A stretch of 64,000 nt of DNA from Jiulongibacter sediminis (GTDB lineage: Bacteria > Bacteroidota > Bacteroidia > Cytophagales > Spirosomataceae), in the NCBI RefSeq assembly GCF_001306455.1, contig NZ_LGTQ01000005.1, positions 682,001 through 746,000 of the forward strand, in the 5' to 3' direction. Shown here one piece after another: positions 33,098-42,586 of the stretch. The position numbers were made by a program, and so were the translations under genes. Each line of letters starts with the position of its first letter. The stretch's first letter is position 1. The notes under the pieces were generated by a model. It saw only the letters and a program-made list of their open reading frames with translations. It made no database searches and was not told the origin of the DNA.

Positions 33098-35077
33098 TTA
33101 CTTAACTCTGAAAATCCCGTTCATCACGGTATAATGCCCCGGGAAAGTACAGACGAAATGATAGTCACCTTTTTTCTTTGGTGCCTGAAAATAGATGGTT
33201 TCTGAGCTTTCGGGTTGAAGAATGCCGGTATGATACAATACGTCCTCCATTTCAGGGACATAACCCATGTTTGGTCCCTTGAGGCCCATGTTTAAGGCGG
33301 CCTGTCCTACTTTCTCTACTGTTTTCGGATTTACAATCAGCAGGTTATGTAGCATGTCATCATTGTTCTGAAACACAATTTTAACCCTGCTGCCCGCTTT
33401 GGCCTGAATCAGTTTTGTGTCGAATTTTAAACCCGGAACGGTACCGATCAGGATAGTTTCATCTACTTCTCCATTCCATGAAGCCGGCATTTCATTTATC
33501 CTCTTTTCACTAATAAGCTTATCAGTCGGCATATCCATTGAAGCATGATCATGCTCCATCGTCTCTTCTGCAACCGCATAGAAATCAAGATTTAATGGTG
33601 CCACAGTATTATTGATACGGTTCAAGGTAAAGTACCCGACATTATGTAGTAGATTTTCATCCTTATCATTGGTAATTCCCTCAGCCGTTATTCCGAAAAT
33701 ATAACCTAAACGCATAGTATCAACAGCTAAATGCACCGTCTTTCTATCTTCTGAGAGTTCGATTCCTTTGATTTTCACCTCTCTTTGGTTGATGATCGGG
33801 CTGCCGTAAGTGTGATGATATTTGTAGGTAAAACTTTGAATATCATAACTAGACGGATTATAGGCCTTTTCTTCATTGATTTCCTCTGTAAATTCAAGAA
33901 TAAAACCATCAGATGCAGATGTTATGCTCTTAATTTCAAATGGTGTTTTACCGCTCCAAACCAAACGCTGGAGCCCGAATTCTGAGCGGCCCGTAGCGGC
34001 CCAGCCACGACTGGTTTGACCAACAAACATGGATTGATCAAAGCCCCACTCCATGCGTAATATACCTGACATAAAGCCTTCTCTGAACGGATAACAGGCT
34101 CCCTGATAAACTCCGTCCACTTTTTCAAGCGACATTCTCATGATTTTAGAGTGCCCTTGATCACCTACAAAATACTGACCGGAGAACGGCCCGAATTTAC
34201 CGCCACTCAAATCCTGCACCATATCTGAGGTAGAAATGCCCATCAACGTATGCGGAAACCAAACTGCCGGAGCTTTAATACCTTCTACTTTCTGTGCTGC
34301 CTCAAATAATGGTTGACCGGTATCCGGAATGTCCTCAGTTCTTAACTTCACAGGTGAGGTAGGGTCATCAGCCCATTTTAATCCAGCCGGATTACCTGCA
34401 AAGTCACCTTTTTCAAGATGTGTCACACGGCCTGAGCCAACCCAGTCGCCCTGGTTTTCTGCATAAAAAATATCACCCTCGTCGTTCACCATAAAGCCCG
34501 CAGGGGAACGCAATCCTGTAGCCCAAGGCTCCATTTTACCTTCATCGTCCAGAGTAAACATCCAGCCTCTCCACTTGGTTTGAGAAGCACCGTGGCCAAT
34601 CCAGTCCAGATTAAGGGTAAAAAGCTTTTTCCCGTCTTTGGTGATTTCAGGTCCGTAAGAGTATTGGTGATAATTGCCCGAAAGTGGCCATTGATAGTAT
34701 TGCTGAAAGCGATCTATCTGACCATCAGAGTTATCATCATGAAGAATAGTCACTTCTCCTCTTTGCGTGGCCCACAGTTTTCCATCGATATAATTCAAAC
34801 CCAATGGCTCATGAAGACCTTCAGCAATCTTGGTGAATACAGGCTTGCCGCCTCCAAACATGTAAGGATTGTCTACTTTCCATACCTCACCGCGACGTGT
34901 ACAGGCTGCCAGACTACCATCTGGCATTAGTACCATTCCTCCTACTTCCAATTCTACGCCTTCAGGGGTTGGAATAGTGACAATTTGATAATAGTCATCC
35001 TCCGTCAATGCCTGAGAAAAGGCGTTTGAGAGGGAAAAAATCAAAAGAATAATGAATGTTATATTTCTCAATTTCAT
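33098..35077 (-). CDS. Beta-propeller protein with C-terminal azurin-like copper domain
   Basis: Secreted protein of 659 residues. A signal peptide (about 1-21) is followed by a PQQ-sugar-dehydrogenase-like beta-propeller (about 35-370: VGGMVLMPDGSLAACTRRGE, GLRSPAGFMVNDEGDIFYAE). A linker domain (about 380-500), a Met/His/Asp-rich stretch (EHDHASMDMP) and a cupredoxin domain follow. Copper ligands are His577 (DMLHN), Cys643, His648 and Met652 (VCTFPGHYTVM), the type 1 set of azurin and plastocyanin. It could oxidise a sugar or polyol and pass electrons to copper. No haem motif CXXCH is present. It lies downstream of the DUF1080/PA14 gene. Confidence 0.83.
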   Translation of the reverse strand: MKLRNITFIILLIFSLSNAFSQALTEDDYYQIVTIPTPEGVELEVGGMVLMPDGSLAACTRRGEVWKVDNPYMFGGGKPVFTKIAEGLHEPLGLNYIDGKLWATQRGEVTILHDDNSDGQIDRFQQYYQWPLSGNYHQYSYGPEITKDGKKLFTLNLDWIGHGASQTKWRGWMFTLDDEGKMEPWATGLRSPAGFMVNDEGDIFYAENQGDWVGSGRVTHLEKGDFAGNPAGLKWADDPTSPVKLRTEDIPDTGQPLFEAAQKVEGIKAPAVWFPHTLMGISTSDMVQDLSGGKFGPFSGQYFVGDQGHSKIMRMSLEKVDGVYQGACYPFREGFMSGILRMEWGFDQSMFVGQTSRGWAATGRSEFGLQRLVWSGKTPFEIKSITSASDGFILEFTEEINEEKAYNPSSYDIQSFTYKYHHTYGSPIINQREVKIKGIELSEDRKTVHLAVDTMRLGYIFGITAEGITNDKDENLLHNVGYFTLNRINNTVAPLNLDFYAVAEETMEHDHASMDMPTDKLISEKRINEMPASWNGEVDETILIGTVPGLKFDTKLIQAKAGSRVKIVFQNNDDMLHNLLIVNPKTVEKVGQAALNMGLKGPNMGYVPEMEDVLYHTGILQPESSETIYFQAPKKKGDYHFVCTFPGHYTVMNGIFRVK

Positions 35078-35152
35078 GATGTTTTCTATTCAAAAGGTGG
35101 TTTTACAGCCTTTTCATCAAAAAAGCTCTACCACCGAAATATGTTCTTTTTC

Positions 35153-36811
35153 TTACCAGATGATTTCAAAGGATTGCAGTTCATTGGCTACTGCCCAAAG
35201 CTCCGTTTGGTCACCCACCTTTTTTTCTGTCACTTTTACTCCTTCGGGCACATTTATGAAATAATCTGAAGTACGATAGAGTCCTTCCCCTAAATTCTTT
35301 ACTTGTTTAGCAGACACAATAAGATAAAGAGCCATATTGCTTTCTGATCCTATTTCAATGGTCATGCCTTTGGTTTCAGGAATCAATTTTTGAGAAACTA
35401 GTTGACCGTTTAAAAGGTAATTGAAAGTTGGAATGCCTTTCGAATCAAGGTAGTATTCATCAAGCTTCAGACTTTCAGAGTTTTCTTCAATTTTAAAAGC
35501 ATTCTTACCACTAAAAGTGATAGTTTGACCCAAAGGCTTGATAATCTGAGGTTCTCCTCTTTCATACCACATTTCAGTAACGTCCGCGAAATTTCCTTTC
35601 CATCCGTAAAGTGGAGCTCCGCTACCTAAATCGAAGGAGAAATGACGGTTCTGAGGAGAACCGACGGAAATAACCTGCGTTTTTTTCTCATCACCAAATT
35701 CCATGAAAGAACGAATTAAAGTGGCTTTTTCAGCCGTTGGCTCTATAAAAATGCCGCCCGTAGTCTGTAAATCAGGCAAGGCACTTACACCATGAAGCGG
35801 ATAAGGCCTGAATGTAGGCCCTGACACAAATAAGCCGAGACCAGACGGCCACCAGGCTTTGGTGTAATTGTACTCAAAATGGTGAGTACCTTTAGAAAGC
35901 TCAACCAGACCTGAAGACGGAACGCGGTAATTGAAATCATCAAAACCGGCTATTTGCTTTCCATCGATGGCAAAAATGGCAATACCCTGATATTCAATAG
36001 TAAAAGCATAAGTTCCGGCTTCTTCTACCTCTAAATCACCCTTGAGTGTCAATAAGTATTGTCTGAAATCGTGTGGAACACGATACGTAATTTCATCAAG
36101 TACACCAGTAGTTGGCGGCGTTTTATCCGGAGCTTCGCTTTTCTTGAAATTAAAGGTTTCTTCCAGAGAATATTTGATATTCCCGATGTTAATAGGTCTA
36201 TGATCTCCGTATTCAGAGACAGCCATATTTCGCACGGCAAGCGTTCCTTTTTTTAGTGCGATCTTGATTGGACTTGTTTTTTGTTCCAAAGACCAATTGA
36301 AAACGTTCTCATGGATGATGATTCCATTGATTTTCAGCTTTTCCAGAATGGCAGGCGTACCTTCCTTGCCCATTACAAATGTTATTTCTGCTTTTTGCCA
36401 TAGGCCGGTAGCTTTGCAAACATTTTGAGGTGCTTGAGAAGAACCTTTGACAGTTCCGATAAAAGGTTTGTTGCCGGAACTCGAGTTACCCAAATTGATT
36501 TCTATTCCGCCACCAAGTAGTAGTGACGCCTGGGCTTCATTTGACTGCAAAAACTCAAACTCCAGCTTAAGATCGCCGAATGGCTTTACTGTTTCCAATT
36601 CGGCTAATCCAGAGGCATATAATATAGAATTTCCGCTTTCTACAGATATCTGATTTTTCAGCGGATGAATTGATATATCTCCGGCAGGAGACCATTTTCC
36701 CTTAACAGCTTGCCAATCAGCAAGAGACATTGGATTTAAAGGGAAGTCCTGTGCGAAAGAAAGAAGTGGTAAAAGCAGCAATAAAACTGACTGCCTTAAT
36801 TTATTGGTCAT
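35153..36811 (-). CDS. DUF1080 (3-keto-disaccharide hydrolase-like) and PA14-like domain protein
   Basis: Secreted protein of 552 residues with a signal peptide (LLLLLPLLSFAQ). Residues about 30-205 match the concanavalin-like DUF1080 fold (FGDLKLEFEF, GLWQKAEITFV, KINGIIIHENV, LAVRNMAV). Residues about 225-335 look like a PA14-type carbohydrate-binding module (YLLTLKGDLEVEEAGTYAFT, AIDGKQIAGFDDF). The C-terminal 200 residues are beta-rich and unrecognised. DUF1080 proteins cleave 3-keto-glycosides made by Gfo/Idh/MocA enzymes; one such enzyme is nearby (37901-38911). It is followed by the propeller-azurin gene with a 75-base gap. Confidence 0.75.
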   Translation of the reverse strand: MTNKLRQSVLLLLLPLLSFAQDFPLNPMSLADWQAVKGKWSPAGDISIHPLKNQISVESGNSILYASGLAELETVKPFGDLKLEFEFLQSNEAQASLLLGGGIEINLGNSSSGNKPFIGTVKGSSQAPQNVCKATGLWQKAEITFVMGKEGTPAILEKLKINGIIIHENVFNWSLEQKTSPIKIALKKGTLAVRNMAVSEYGDHRPINIGNIKYSLEETFNFKKSEAPDKTPPTTGVLDEITYRVPHDFRQYLLTLKGDLEVEEAGTYAFTIEYQGIAIFAIDGKQIAGFDDFNYRVPSSGLVELSKGTHHFEYNYTKAWWPSGLGLFVSGPTFRPYPLHGVSALPDLQTTGGIFIEPTAEKATLIRSFMEFGDEKKTQVISVGSPQNRHFSFDLGSGAPLYGWKGNFADVTEMWYERGEPQIIKPLGQTITFSGKNAFKIEENSESLKLDEYYLDSKGIPTFNYLLNGQLVSQKLIPETKGMTIEIGSESNMALYLIVSAKQVKNLGEGLYRTSDYFINVPEGVKVTEKKVGDQTELWAVANELQSFEIIW

Positions 36812-36843
36812 ATGTAAATGGGTTAGCGATTTTTAAAACATGC

Positions 36844-36874
36844 CAAATTTAATGCAGCACAGCCTGAAACCAAG
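36844..36874 (-). promoter_or_regulatory. Promoter of the DUF1080/propeller pair
   Basis: Minus strand CTTG (36871-36874), 19-base spacer, TAAATTTG (36844-36851). One base off full consensus, 32 bases before the start codon. Confidence 0.65.
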
Positions 36875-36893
36875 ATAGATTCCTATTTTTGTC

Positions 36894-36901
36894 GGCAAAT
36901 A
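36894..36901 (+). promoter_or_regulatory. Promoter -7 element of the nucleotidyltransferase gene
   Basis: TATTTTTG, 13 bases before the ATG at 36915; part of a compact divergent promoter region. Confidence 0.5.
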
Positions 36902-36914
36902 CAGTTTTAACGAA

Positions 36915-37817
36915 ATGACAAAACCCACATTATTGATTTTAGCTGCCGGAATGGGCAGTCGCTACGGCGGTATTAAACAATTAGACGCTTTTGGGCCAAA
37001 TGGTGAAACAATTATTGACTACTCCCTTTTTGATGCTATCAGAGCAGGATTCGGTAAAGTAGTTTTTATCATCCGAGAAGAACTCAGGGAGGATTTTGAG
37101 AAAGTTTTTGGGCCGAAATTGAAAGGTAAAATTGATTATGATTACGCCATACAGGGTTTTCAAAGCTATGTACCAGACAGTCTTGGAAAAGCTGAGAGAG
37201 CGAAACCCTGGGGAACAGGGCATGCCATGCTTTGTGCTTGGGAGCAAACCGATACTCCGTTCGCTGTCATAAATGCAGATGATTTTTACGGAGCAGATTC
37301 TTTCAAAACAATGGCTGATTTCTTATCTCAAAACACTGATGAAGGTGTCCATGCCATGATAGGGTATCACGTCAAAAATACTTTATCTGAAAACGGTACG
37401 GTATCGAGAGGTGTATGCGAGCAAGATGAAAATGGTTTCCTTACCTCGGTAGTAGAAAGAACCAAGATCCTTAGAAATGAGGAGGGCAAAATTGTCTTCT
37501 TAGACGAAGGAGATCCTGTCACTTTAGGAGATAATACTCCTGTTTCTATGAATTTCTGGGGTTTTATGCCTTCTGCCTTTCCCAAAACGAAAGAGTATTT
37601 TGAGGCCTATGCAGAGAAAAACTTCGATGCCCCAAAGGCCGAATTCTACATTCCAACTGTCATGAGCAATATGATTAATGAAGGCGTTGGTAAATGTAAG
37701 GTTTTTGATACCTCGTCTGATTGGTTCGGAGTAACTTACCCCGAAGACAAACCAGAAGTACAGGCCTCCATTCAGAAATTAGTTTCTGAAGGAAAATATC
37801 CTAAGAAGCTCTGGTAG
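36915..37817 (+). CDS. Sugar nucleotidyltransferase
   Basis: NTP-transferase of 300 residues joining a sugar phosphate to a nucleotide. The N-terminus has the family signature LILAAGMGSRYGGIKQLDAF, and INADDFYGADSF supplies the metal-binding Asp pair. The C-terminal part has FWGFMPSAFPKTKEYFEAY. This type is widespread in Bacteroidota as a stand-alone gene; the sugar and nucleotide cannot be assigned by sequence alone. Confidence 0.82.
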   Translation: MTKPTLLILAAGMGSRYGGIKQLDAFGPNGETIIDYSLFDAIRAGFGKVVFIIREELREDFEKVFGPKLKGKIDYDYAIQGFQSYVPDSLGKAERAKPWGTGHAMLCAWEQTDTPFAVINADDFYGADSFKTMADFLSQNTDEGVHAMIGYHVKNTLSENGTVSRGVCEQDENGFLTSVVERTKILRNEEGKIVFLDEGDPVTLGDNTPVSMNFWGFMPSAFPKTKEYFEAYAEKNFDAPKAEFYIPTVMSNMINEGVGKCKVFDTSSDWFGVTYPEDKPEVQASIQKLVSEGKYPKKLW

Positions 37818-37843
37818 GTTCTTATTAATTCGACGAAATAGTG

Positions 37844-37874
37844 AACCCCGAAGGTTGTCAAAATCTTCGGGGTT
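37844..37874. terminator. Weak bidirectional hairpin
   Basis: AACCCCGAAG / CTTCGGGGTT (10 bp, 11-base loop) between convergent genes. There is no clean T-run on either side. Confidence 0.5.
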
Positions 37875-37900
37875 ATCATTTAAAGGACCTTAACCTTCTT

Positions 37901-38911
37901 TTAATTCCCTCTCTTTACTGACTCAATAACCCTTATCTGCTCTGCCACCTCTTCAGGCTTAATAATTTGCTCAGCGTTGTTTAAAATGACATCGGCAAGG
38001 TTATCGTATAAATGCATCCAGTTACCTGCAAAAGTGGAGACGGTGGCTTTCATTTCTAACCCGGCCAGATTAGTGGTAAGCTTGCCATCATTTTCTTTGT
38101 CTTCAATACCAAAGCCCTGCATTCCGGGTAAATAACCCGCTTTCAGATGATCTTCCTGTGGATCAAGACCATATTTGATAAAAGAACCTTTCGTTCCGTG
38201 AATAGAGTATCGGGGTTCAAAATCCTTAATCATTAAGCTCGAGCTGAGTTTTACCTTTAATTTACCGTAATCCATGCTCATGTTAAAGGCATCGTCAATG
38301 GAGCTACCTTCTCTTTGGGTAAATACCTCTCCTTCTACTGCCTTCGGCTTTCCAAACAGATAAATCGCCTGATCAATCAAGTGAGCTCCCAAATCATAAA
38401 TAATTCCATTGGCCGGAGCTACTACTTCTTTCCAGGGTTTTGGGTTAAGGATTGGATTATAGCGATGCCAGCGAGCTTCATAGGTATGCACATCACCCAA
38501 AACACCGGATTGAATCACTCTTTGGGCGGTCATAAAATCACCATCAAAACGGCGGTTTTGATAAACCATAAGGGCTCTTCCTGCCTTTTTGCTGATTTTA
38601 ATGAGCTCCTGAGCCTCTTCATAAGTGGCTGTCATTGGTTTTTCTACTAAAACATGCTTGCCTGCCTCCAGTGACCTTTTTGCATAATCAAAATGTGTGC
38701 TTGAAGGCGTACAAATTGAAATCAAATTTATTTCCTCATCAGCAATTAATTCATCGATACTTGCGGCGGCATTAGTACCTTCAAAAAGAGGATCATCAAT
38801 AGGCCGCGAGGTCACAATCGACTTTAACTTATAATTTTGATTTAATACGAAAAAAGGGGCCTGAAGCCAGCGACCAGAGAGGCCGAACCCTACGAGTCCT
38901 ACGGTAATCAT
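37901..38911 (-). CDS. Gfo/Idh/MocA family oxidoreductase
   Basis: NAD(P)-dependent sugar or inositol dehydrogenase of 336 residues. The Rossmann motif is GLVGFGLSGRWL, followed by CTPSSTHFDYAKRSLEAGKH and the catalytic EKP(M) motif (VEKPMTATYEEA). A His typical of the active site is in YDLGAHLIDQAIYLFG. There is no signal peptide, so it is cytosolic. It converges with the nucleotidyltransferase gene. The substrate is unknown. Confidence 0.88.
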   Translation of the reverse strand: MITVGLVGFGLSGRWLQAPFFVLNQNYKLKSIVTSRPIDDPLFEGTNAAASIDELIADEEINLISICTPSSTHFDYAKRSLEAGKHVLVEKPMTATYEEAQELIKISKKAGRALMVYQNRRFDGDFMTAQRVIQSGVLGDVHTYEARWHRYNPILNPKPWKEVVAPANGIIYDLGAHLIDQAIYLFGKPKAVEGEVFTQREGSSIDDAFNMSMDYGKLKVKLSSSLMIKDFEPRYSIHGTKGSFIKYGLDPQEDHLKAGYLPGMQGFGIEDKENDGKLTTNLAGLEMKATVSTFAGNWMHLYDNLADVILNNAEQIIKPEEVAEQIRVIESVKRGN

Positions 38912-39098
38912 CTTTGCGTTTTGGTTGAATGTAGAACAAAGTTATTCTGTGTGATTGAAGTCACAAGTATTCTCCAAGAAGACTTTGAATTTTGTCTGCC
39001 AGAATAGAAGTATCGGTTAAAATAATATCAGTCATTCTTTTGAGCGAGTTCCTTACAACTATTTCTGGGTAGGATTTTCGAGGATAAAAAAGAGAAAA

Positions 39099-39812
39099 AT
39101 GGATTCAAACCTAAAGGAAGCCCCTTCTTGCGATATCAATGCCGAAGACTCTTGTTGTTGTTCTTCTGAACCAAAACAAACAGAAGTTCAGCACTTAAAA
39201 GAGCATTGGAATAAAAGTTATGAATCAAAAGCCCTTGAACAACTGGGCTGGTATGAAGAAAACCCTTTACCATCACTGCAATTAATTGAGAAGACAGGCT
39301 TAAAATCAAATGCCAGAATTTTCAATGCCGGAGCAGGGGCTACGACCTTGGTGGACGAATTGCTAAAAAATGGTTTTCAGAATATCATAATTAATGATCT
39401 CAGTTCAACAGCCATTGAGCTACTGAAAAACAGATTGGGTGAAAAAGCTTCTGACCTTCAATGGATTGAAGACGACCTTACAAATCCCAAAGAACTTCAA
39501 AGTCTTAAAGAAATAGATCTTTGGCACGACAGAGCGGTATTGCATTTTTTCCATACCCCTCAAGAACAAAAAACCTATTTCGACTTGGTCAGAAAAGTGG
39601 TCAAACCAGAGGGATTTGTCATTATTGCAGCCTTTAATCTGGAAGGAGCTACCTCCTGTAGCGGATTACCCGTTTTCAGATACAATGCAGAAATGATTAA
39701 GGAAAGAATAGGCGAAGACTTTGAACTTATTGAAGCCTTCGATTACACTTACACCATGCCGTCAAAAAATACGAGGGAATATGTTTATACTCTATTCAAG
39801 AGAAAAAAGTAA
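39099..39812 (+). CDS. SAM-dependent methyltransferase with Cys-rich N-terminus
   Basis: Class I methyltransferase of 237 residues. Motif I is NAGAGATTLVDELLKNG, followed by IINDLSSTAIELLKNR and LWHDRAVLHFF, which resemble the trans-aconitate/tellurite-type families. The first 25 residues hold Cys11, Cys19, Cys20 and Cys21 (CDINAEDSCCCSS), outside the catalytic domain, and a further Cys sits in ATSCSGLPVF. The Cys cluster suggests binding of a metal or metalloid. No ars or ter gene is nearby, so the substrate is open. Confidence 0.78.
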   Translation: MDSNLKEAPSCDINAEDSCCCSSEPKQTEVQHLKEHWNKSYESKALEQLGWYEENPLPSLQLIEKTGLKSNARIFNAGAGATTLVDELLKNGFQNIIINDLSSTAIELLKNRLGEKASDLQWIEDDLTNPKELQSLKEIDLWHDRAVLHFFHTPQEQKTYFDLVRKVVKPEGFVIIAAFNLEGATSCSGLPVFRYNAEMIKERIGEDFELIEAFDYTYTMPSKNTREYVYTLFKRKK

Positions 39813-39838
39813 AAAGACTGCTCAAATGAGCAGTCTTT
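39813..39838. terminator. Bidirectional terminator
   Basis: Perfect AAAGACTGCTC / GAGCAGTCTTT stem with AAAT loop, beginning right at the methyltransferase stop and shared with the convergent lysA. Confidence 0.85.
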
Positions 39839-39858
39839 CTAAGAATTTTTGACTCGCT

Positions 39859-41127
39859 TTAGAAAGTCACTTCAATCTGATGTCTGAAAATGTCCTCCAT
39901 GCTTTCTCTTTCTCTGATCAGCTGAGCTTTGCGGTTATAAACCAATACCTCAGCGGGTTTTATACGAGAGTTATAATTCGAAGACATGCTGAAACAGTAA
40001 GCTCCGGCATTTTTCATGGCAATGATATCGCCGGGTTTCACAACAGGTAGTTTTCTGTCTTTACCCATCGTATCCGTTTCGCAGATATAGCCTACGACAT
40101 CGTAATTTTCGGTTTGCGAATCATCAAGATTTGAAACATTAAGAATCTCGTGATAAGCATCGTACATCATTGGGCGAATCAGGTGATTCAAGCCGCTATC
40201 CACGTGAACGAAATTTCTGTTTGGATTGTGTTTTACCACATTGCAGGTCATTAAAAACGTACCCGACTCGCTTACCAAAAACTTACCAGGCTCAAACCAA
40301 AGCTCTATTTTTCGTCCGTAACGCTCCTGAAAATCATGAAACTCTTTCACCACTGACTTCGCCAATTCATGAATTTCGGTAATGTGATCTTCTTCGTGAT
40401 AGGCTACTTTGAAGCCAGATCCCATATCTATAAACTGAAGATCATGAAAGTACTTTTCAGCGACTTCAATAGATTTCTTCATTGCTGTAACAATCACAGA
40501 GCCATCTTTGAAATCTGAACCATTGTGCTGGTGTAGCCCAACAATCTTTAAGTCATATTTTTCAACCAACTCTACTATTTGATCAATGTAATCGATCGGA
40601 ATTCCAAACTTTGAATCAGCATGACCTGTAGAAATTTTCAGATTGCCCCCGGCCATAATGGAAGGGTTTAATCGAATAGCTACCGGTAGCTTTGAACCGT
40701 AGGTCTCCCCTACTTTTTCCAATAATTGAAGACTGTCAATATTTAATCGAATACCTAGCTCCACAGCTTCCTCTATTTCAGAAAAAGCTACTCCTGAGGG
40801 TGTGTATTGAATTTGAGAAGGCTGAAAACCAGCATGCAGAGCTAATTTTATCTCTTCTATAGAAACGGCGTCAATATCCACTCCATTTTTGAGCATTAAC
40901 TTGAGGATATTAATGTTAGTGAGGGCCTTACAGGCAAACTTTAATTTGACATCCACCTCTTTGAAAGCATCTTTCATAGAAGCTATCTGCTCTTCAATTT
41001 TTTGGCCGTCATACACATAGAGTGGTGACCCAAACTGCTCAATCAGAGAGTTGACTGATTGATTCTGAATAAAGTATCCGTTTTCCTTTTTCTGTAACAA
41101 GATTTCCTTTTCGTTAAATTTCGGCAA
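39859..41127 (-). CDS. lysA: Diaminopimelate decarboxylase
   Basis: PLP enzyme of the last lysine step. The 422 residues show the alanine-racemase-like barrel with cofactor lysine Lys67 (KFACKALTN), GLHQHNGSDFKDG, FIDMGSGFKVAYHEED, LWFEPGKFLVSESG, and the C-terminal CETDTMGKDR that completes the active site. The start at 41127 gives the full N-terminus. It stands alone between convergent and divergent neighbours. Confidence 0.92.
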   Translation of the reverse strand: MPKFNEKEILLQKKENGYFIQNQSVNSLIEQFGSPLYVYDGQKIEEQIASMKDAFKEVDVKLKFACKALTNINILKLMLKNGVDIDAVSIEEIKLALHAGFQPSQIQYTPSGVAFSEIEEAVELGIRLNIDSLQLLEKVGETYGSKLPVAIRLNPSIMAGGNLKISTGHADSKFGIPIDYIDQIVELVEKYDLKIVGLHQHNGSDFKDGSVIVTAMKKSIEVAEKYFHDLQFIDMGSGFKVAYHEEDHITEIHELAKSVVKEFHDFQERYGRKIELWFEPGKFLVSESGTFLMTCNVVKHNPNRNFVHVDSGLNHLIRPMMYDAYHEILNVSNLDDSQTENYDVVGYICETDTMGKDRKLPVVKPGDIIAMKNAGAYCFSMSSNYNSRIKPAEVLVYNRKAQLIRERESMEDIFRHQIEVTF

Positions 41128-41156
41128 AGATATAGAAAGCTATCTTTTCGGGCTCT

Positions 41157-41164
41157 TATATTTG
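41157..41164 (+). promoter_or_regulatory. Promoter -7 element of the PhoD-type phosphatase gene
   Basis: TATATTTG, 19 bases before the ATG at 41184. Confidence 0.5.
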
Positions 41165-41183
41165 GACAATAAACCAAATATAA

Positions 41184-42521
41184 ATGCTTCAAAAACGACT
41201 AATTCAAGTTCTTTTCCTTCTCTTTCTTTCAAATCAGCTCTTTGCTCAGCTCCTTGCCGGCCCTATGCTTGGCTATTCAGAAATGCGGGAGGTCTTGCTT
41301 TGGGTACAAACCGAAAAACCAGCTGTAGTCAAATACAACTATTGGGAGAAAGGAAATGAAAATGACAAATTCTCATCAACACCTCATTTAACTCAAAAAG
41401 ACAACTACTTCATTAGTAAGGTTGTTTTGGAAGATGTTTTACCGGGTAAAACGTATGAATATGAGTTGATCCTTAATGGAATAAAGCAAAAATTTGATTA
41501 CCCGCTGGAGTTTCAAACCCAAACGCTTTGGCAATACCGAACAGATCCTCCCGCTTTTACATTTGCCTTTGGTAGCTGTGTTTATACAAACGAGCCGGAG
41601 TTTGACCGTCCTGGAAAGCCTTATGGAAACAGTTTTAAAATATTCGATGAAATTTATGAGCAAAACCCAGATTTCATGGTTTGGGGTGGTGATAATATTT
41701 ACCTCAGGGAGGTCGATTGGAATACCAGAAGCGGCATTTACAAACGCTATATAGACTTTAAAAGACAACCCGAGTTACAAAAGCTTTTTGCCAATACGCA
41801 TCATTACGCAACCTGGGATGATCATGATTTCGGACCAAATGACGCAGACAGAAGCTACTGGGGTAAAAGTTGGACTCTAGAAGCCTTTAAAGACAACTGG
41901 GGAAATCCGAATTATATCTACGAAGATGAAGCCGTCACCGGGACTTTCTTCTGGGAAGATGTTCAGTTTTTTATTCTGGATGACCGGTGGTACAGAGCTC
42001 CAAACTACCTAAGCGATGAGGAAAAGGATTATTTCGGGCAAAAACAGACCGATTGGCTGATTGATGCCCTGGCAGCCAGCAGAGCTCCTTTCAAATTTGT
42101 AGTGGCTGGTGGGCAAGTAATTAACCCGGCAGCCGACTTTGAGAATATGGCCACTTTCCCTGCAGAAAGACAAAAGCTTTTAGATCGAATCACTGAAAAC
42201 AACATCAGCGGAGTAGTTTTCTTAACCGGTGACCGTCACCATACGGCTTTGAGAAAGTTAGACCGTGAAGGCACTTATCCTTTATATGATATTACCGTTT
42301 CAGCTTTAACCAGTGGAATGGCAAAGCCCCGTGATGAAGAACGGGTTTCCGCTGATTTAATTCCCGACACCATCGTTGAGGACTTAAATAACTTTGGCAT
42401 TTTTGAAGTTAGTGGACCGAGAACAGACCGATCATTGAAAATCAACATTATTGATAATGAGGGGAAACCAAGATGGAACTATACCATCAAAGCCCGTGAT
42501 TTGAGAAAGCCAAGAGACTAA
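41184..42521 (+). CDS. PhoD-type alkaline phosphatase/phosphodiesterase
   Basis: Secreted metallophosphatase of 445 residues. A signal peptide (LIQVLFLLFLSNQLFAQ) is followed by a fibronectin-like PhoD N-domain (about 25-115) and the catalytic domain. Metal-site motifs are FGSC, VWGGDNIYLREVDW, TWDDHDFGPND and LTGDRHHTAL. The C-terminal part lacks any anchor. It would release phosphate from diesters or other esters in the periplasm. It ends at a strong terminator. Confidence 0.88.
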   Translation: MLQKRLIQVLFLLFLSNQLFAQLLAGPMLGYSEMREVLLWVQTEKPAVVKYNYWEKGNENDKFSSTPHLTQKDNYFISKVVLEDVLPGKTYEYELILNGIKQKFDYPLEFQTQTLWQYRTDPPAFTFAFGSCVYTNEPEFDRPGKPYGNSFKIFDEIYEQNPDFMVWGGDNIYLREVDWNTRSGIYKRYIDFKRQPELQKLFANTHHYATWDDHDFGPNDADRSYWGKSWTLEAFKDNWGNPNYIYEDEAVTGTFFWEDVQFFILDDRWYRAPNYLSDEEKDYFGQKQTDWLIDALAASRAPFKFVVAGGQVINPAADFENMATFPAERQKLLDRITENNISGVVFLTGDRHHTALRKLDREGTYPLYDITVSALTSGMAKPRDEERVSADLIPDTIVEDLNNFGIFEVSGPRTDRSLKINIIDNEGKPRWNYTIKARDLRKPRD

Positions 42522-42543
42522 GTTATCACCAAACAGAACTTTG

Positions 42544-42580
42544 AGCGTTTTGAATTCGTATGTAATTCAAAACGCTTTTT
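42544..42580 (+). terminator. Terminator immediately upstream of msrB
   Basis: Perfect 13-bp stem AGCGTTTTGAATT / AATTCAAAACGCT, 7-base loop, then TTTT. It ends 6 bases before the msrB ATG. Confidence 0.85.
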
Positions 42581-42586
42581 ATTTCT

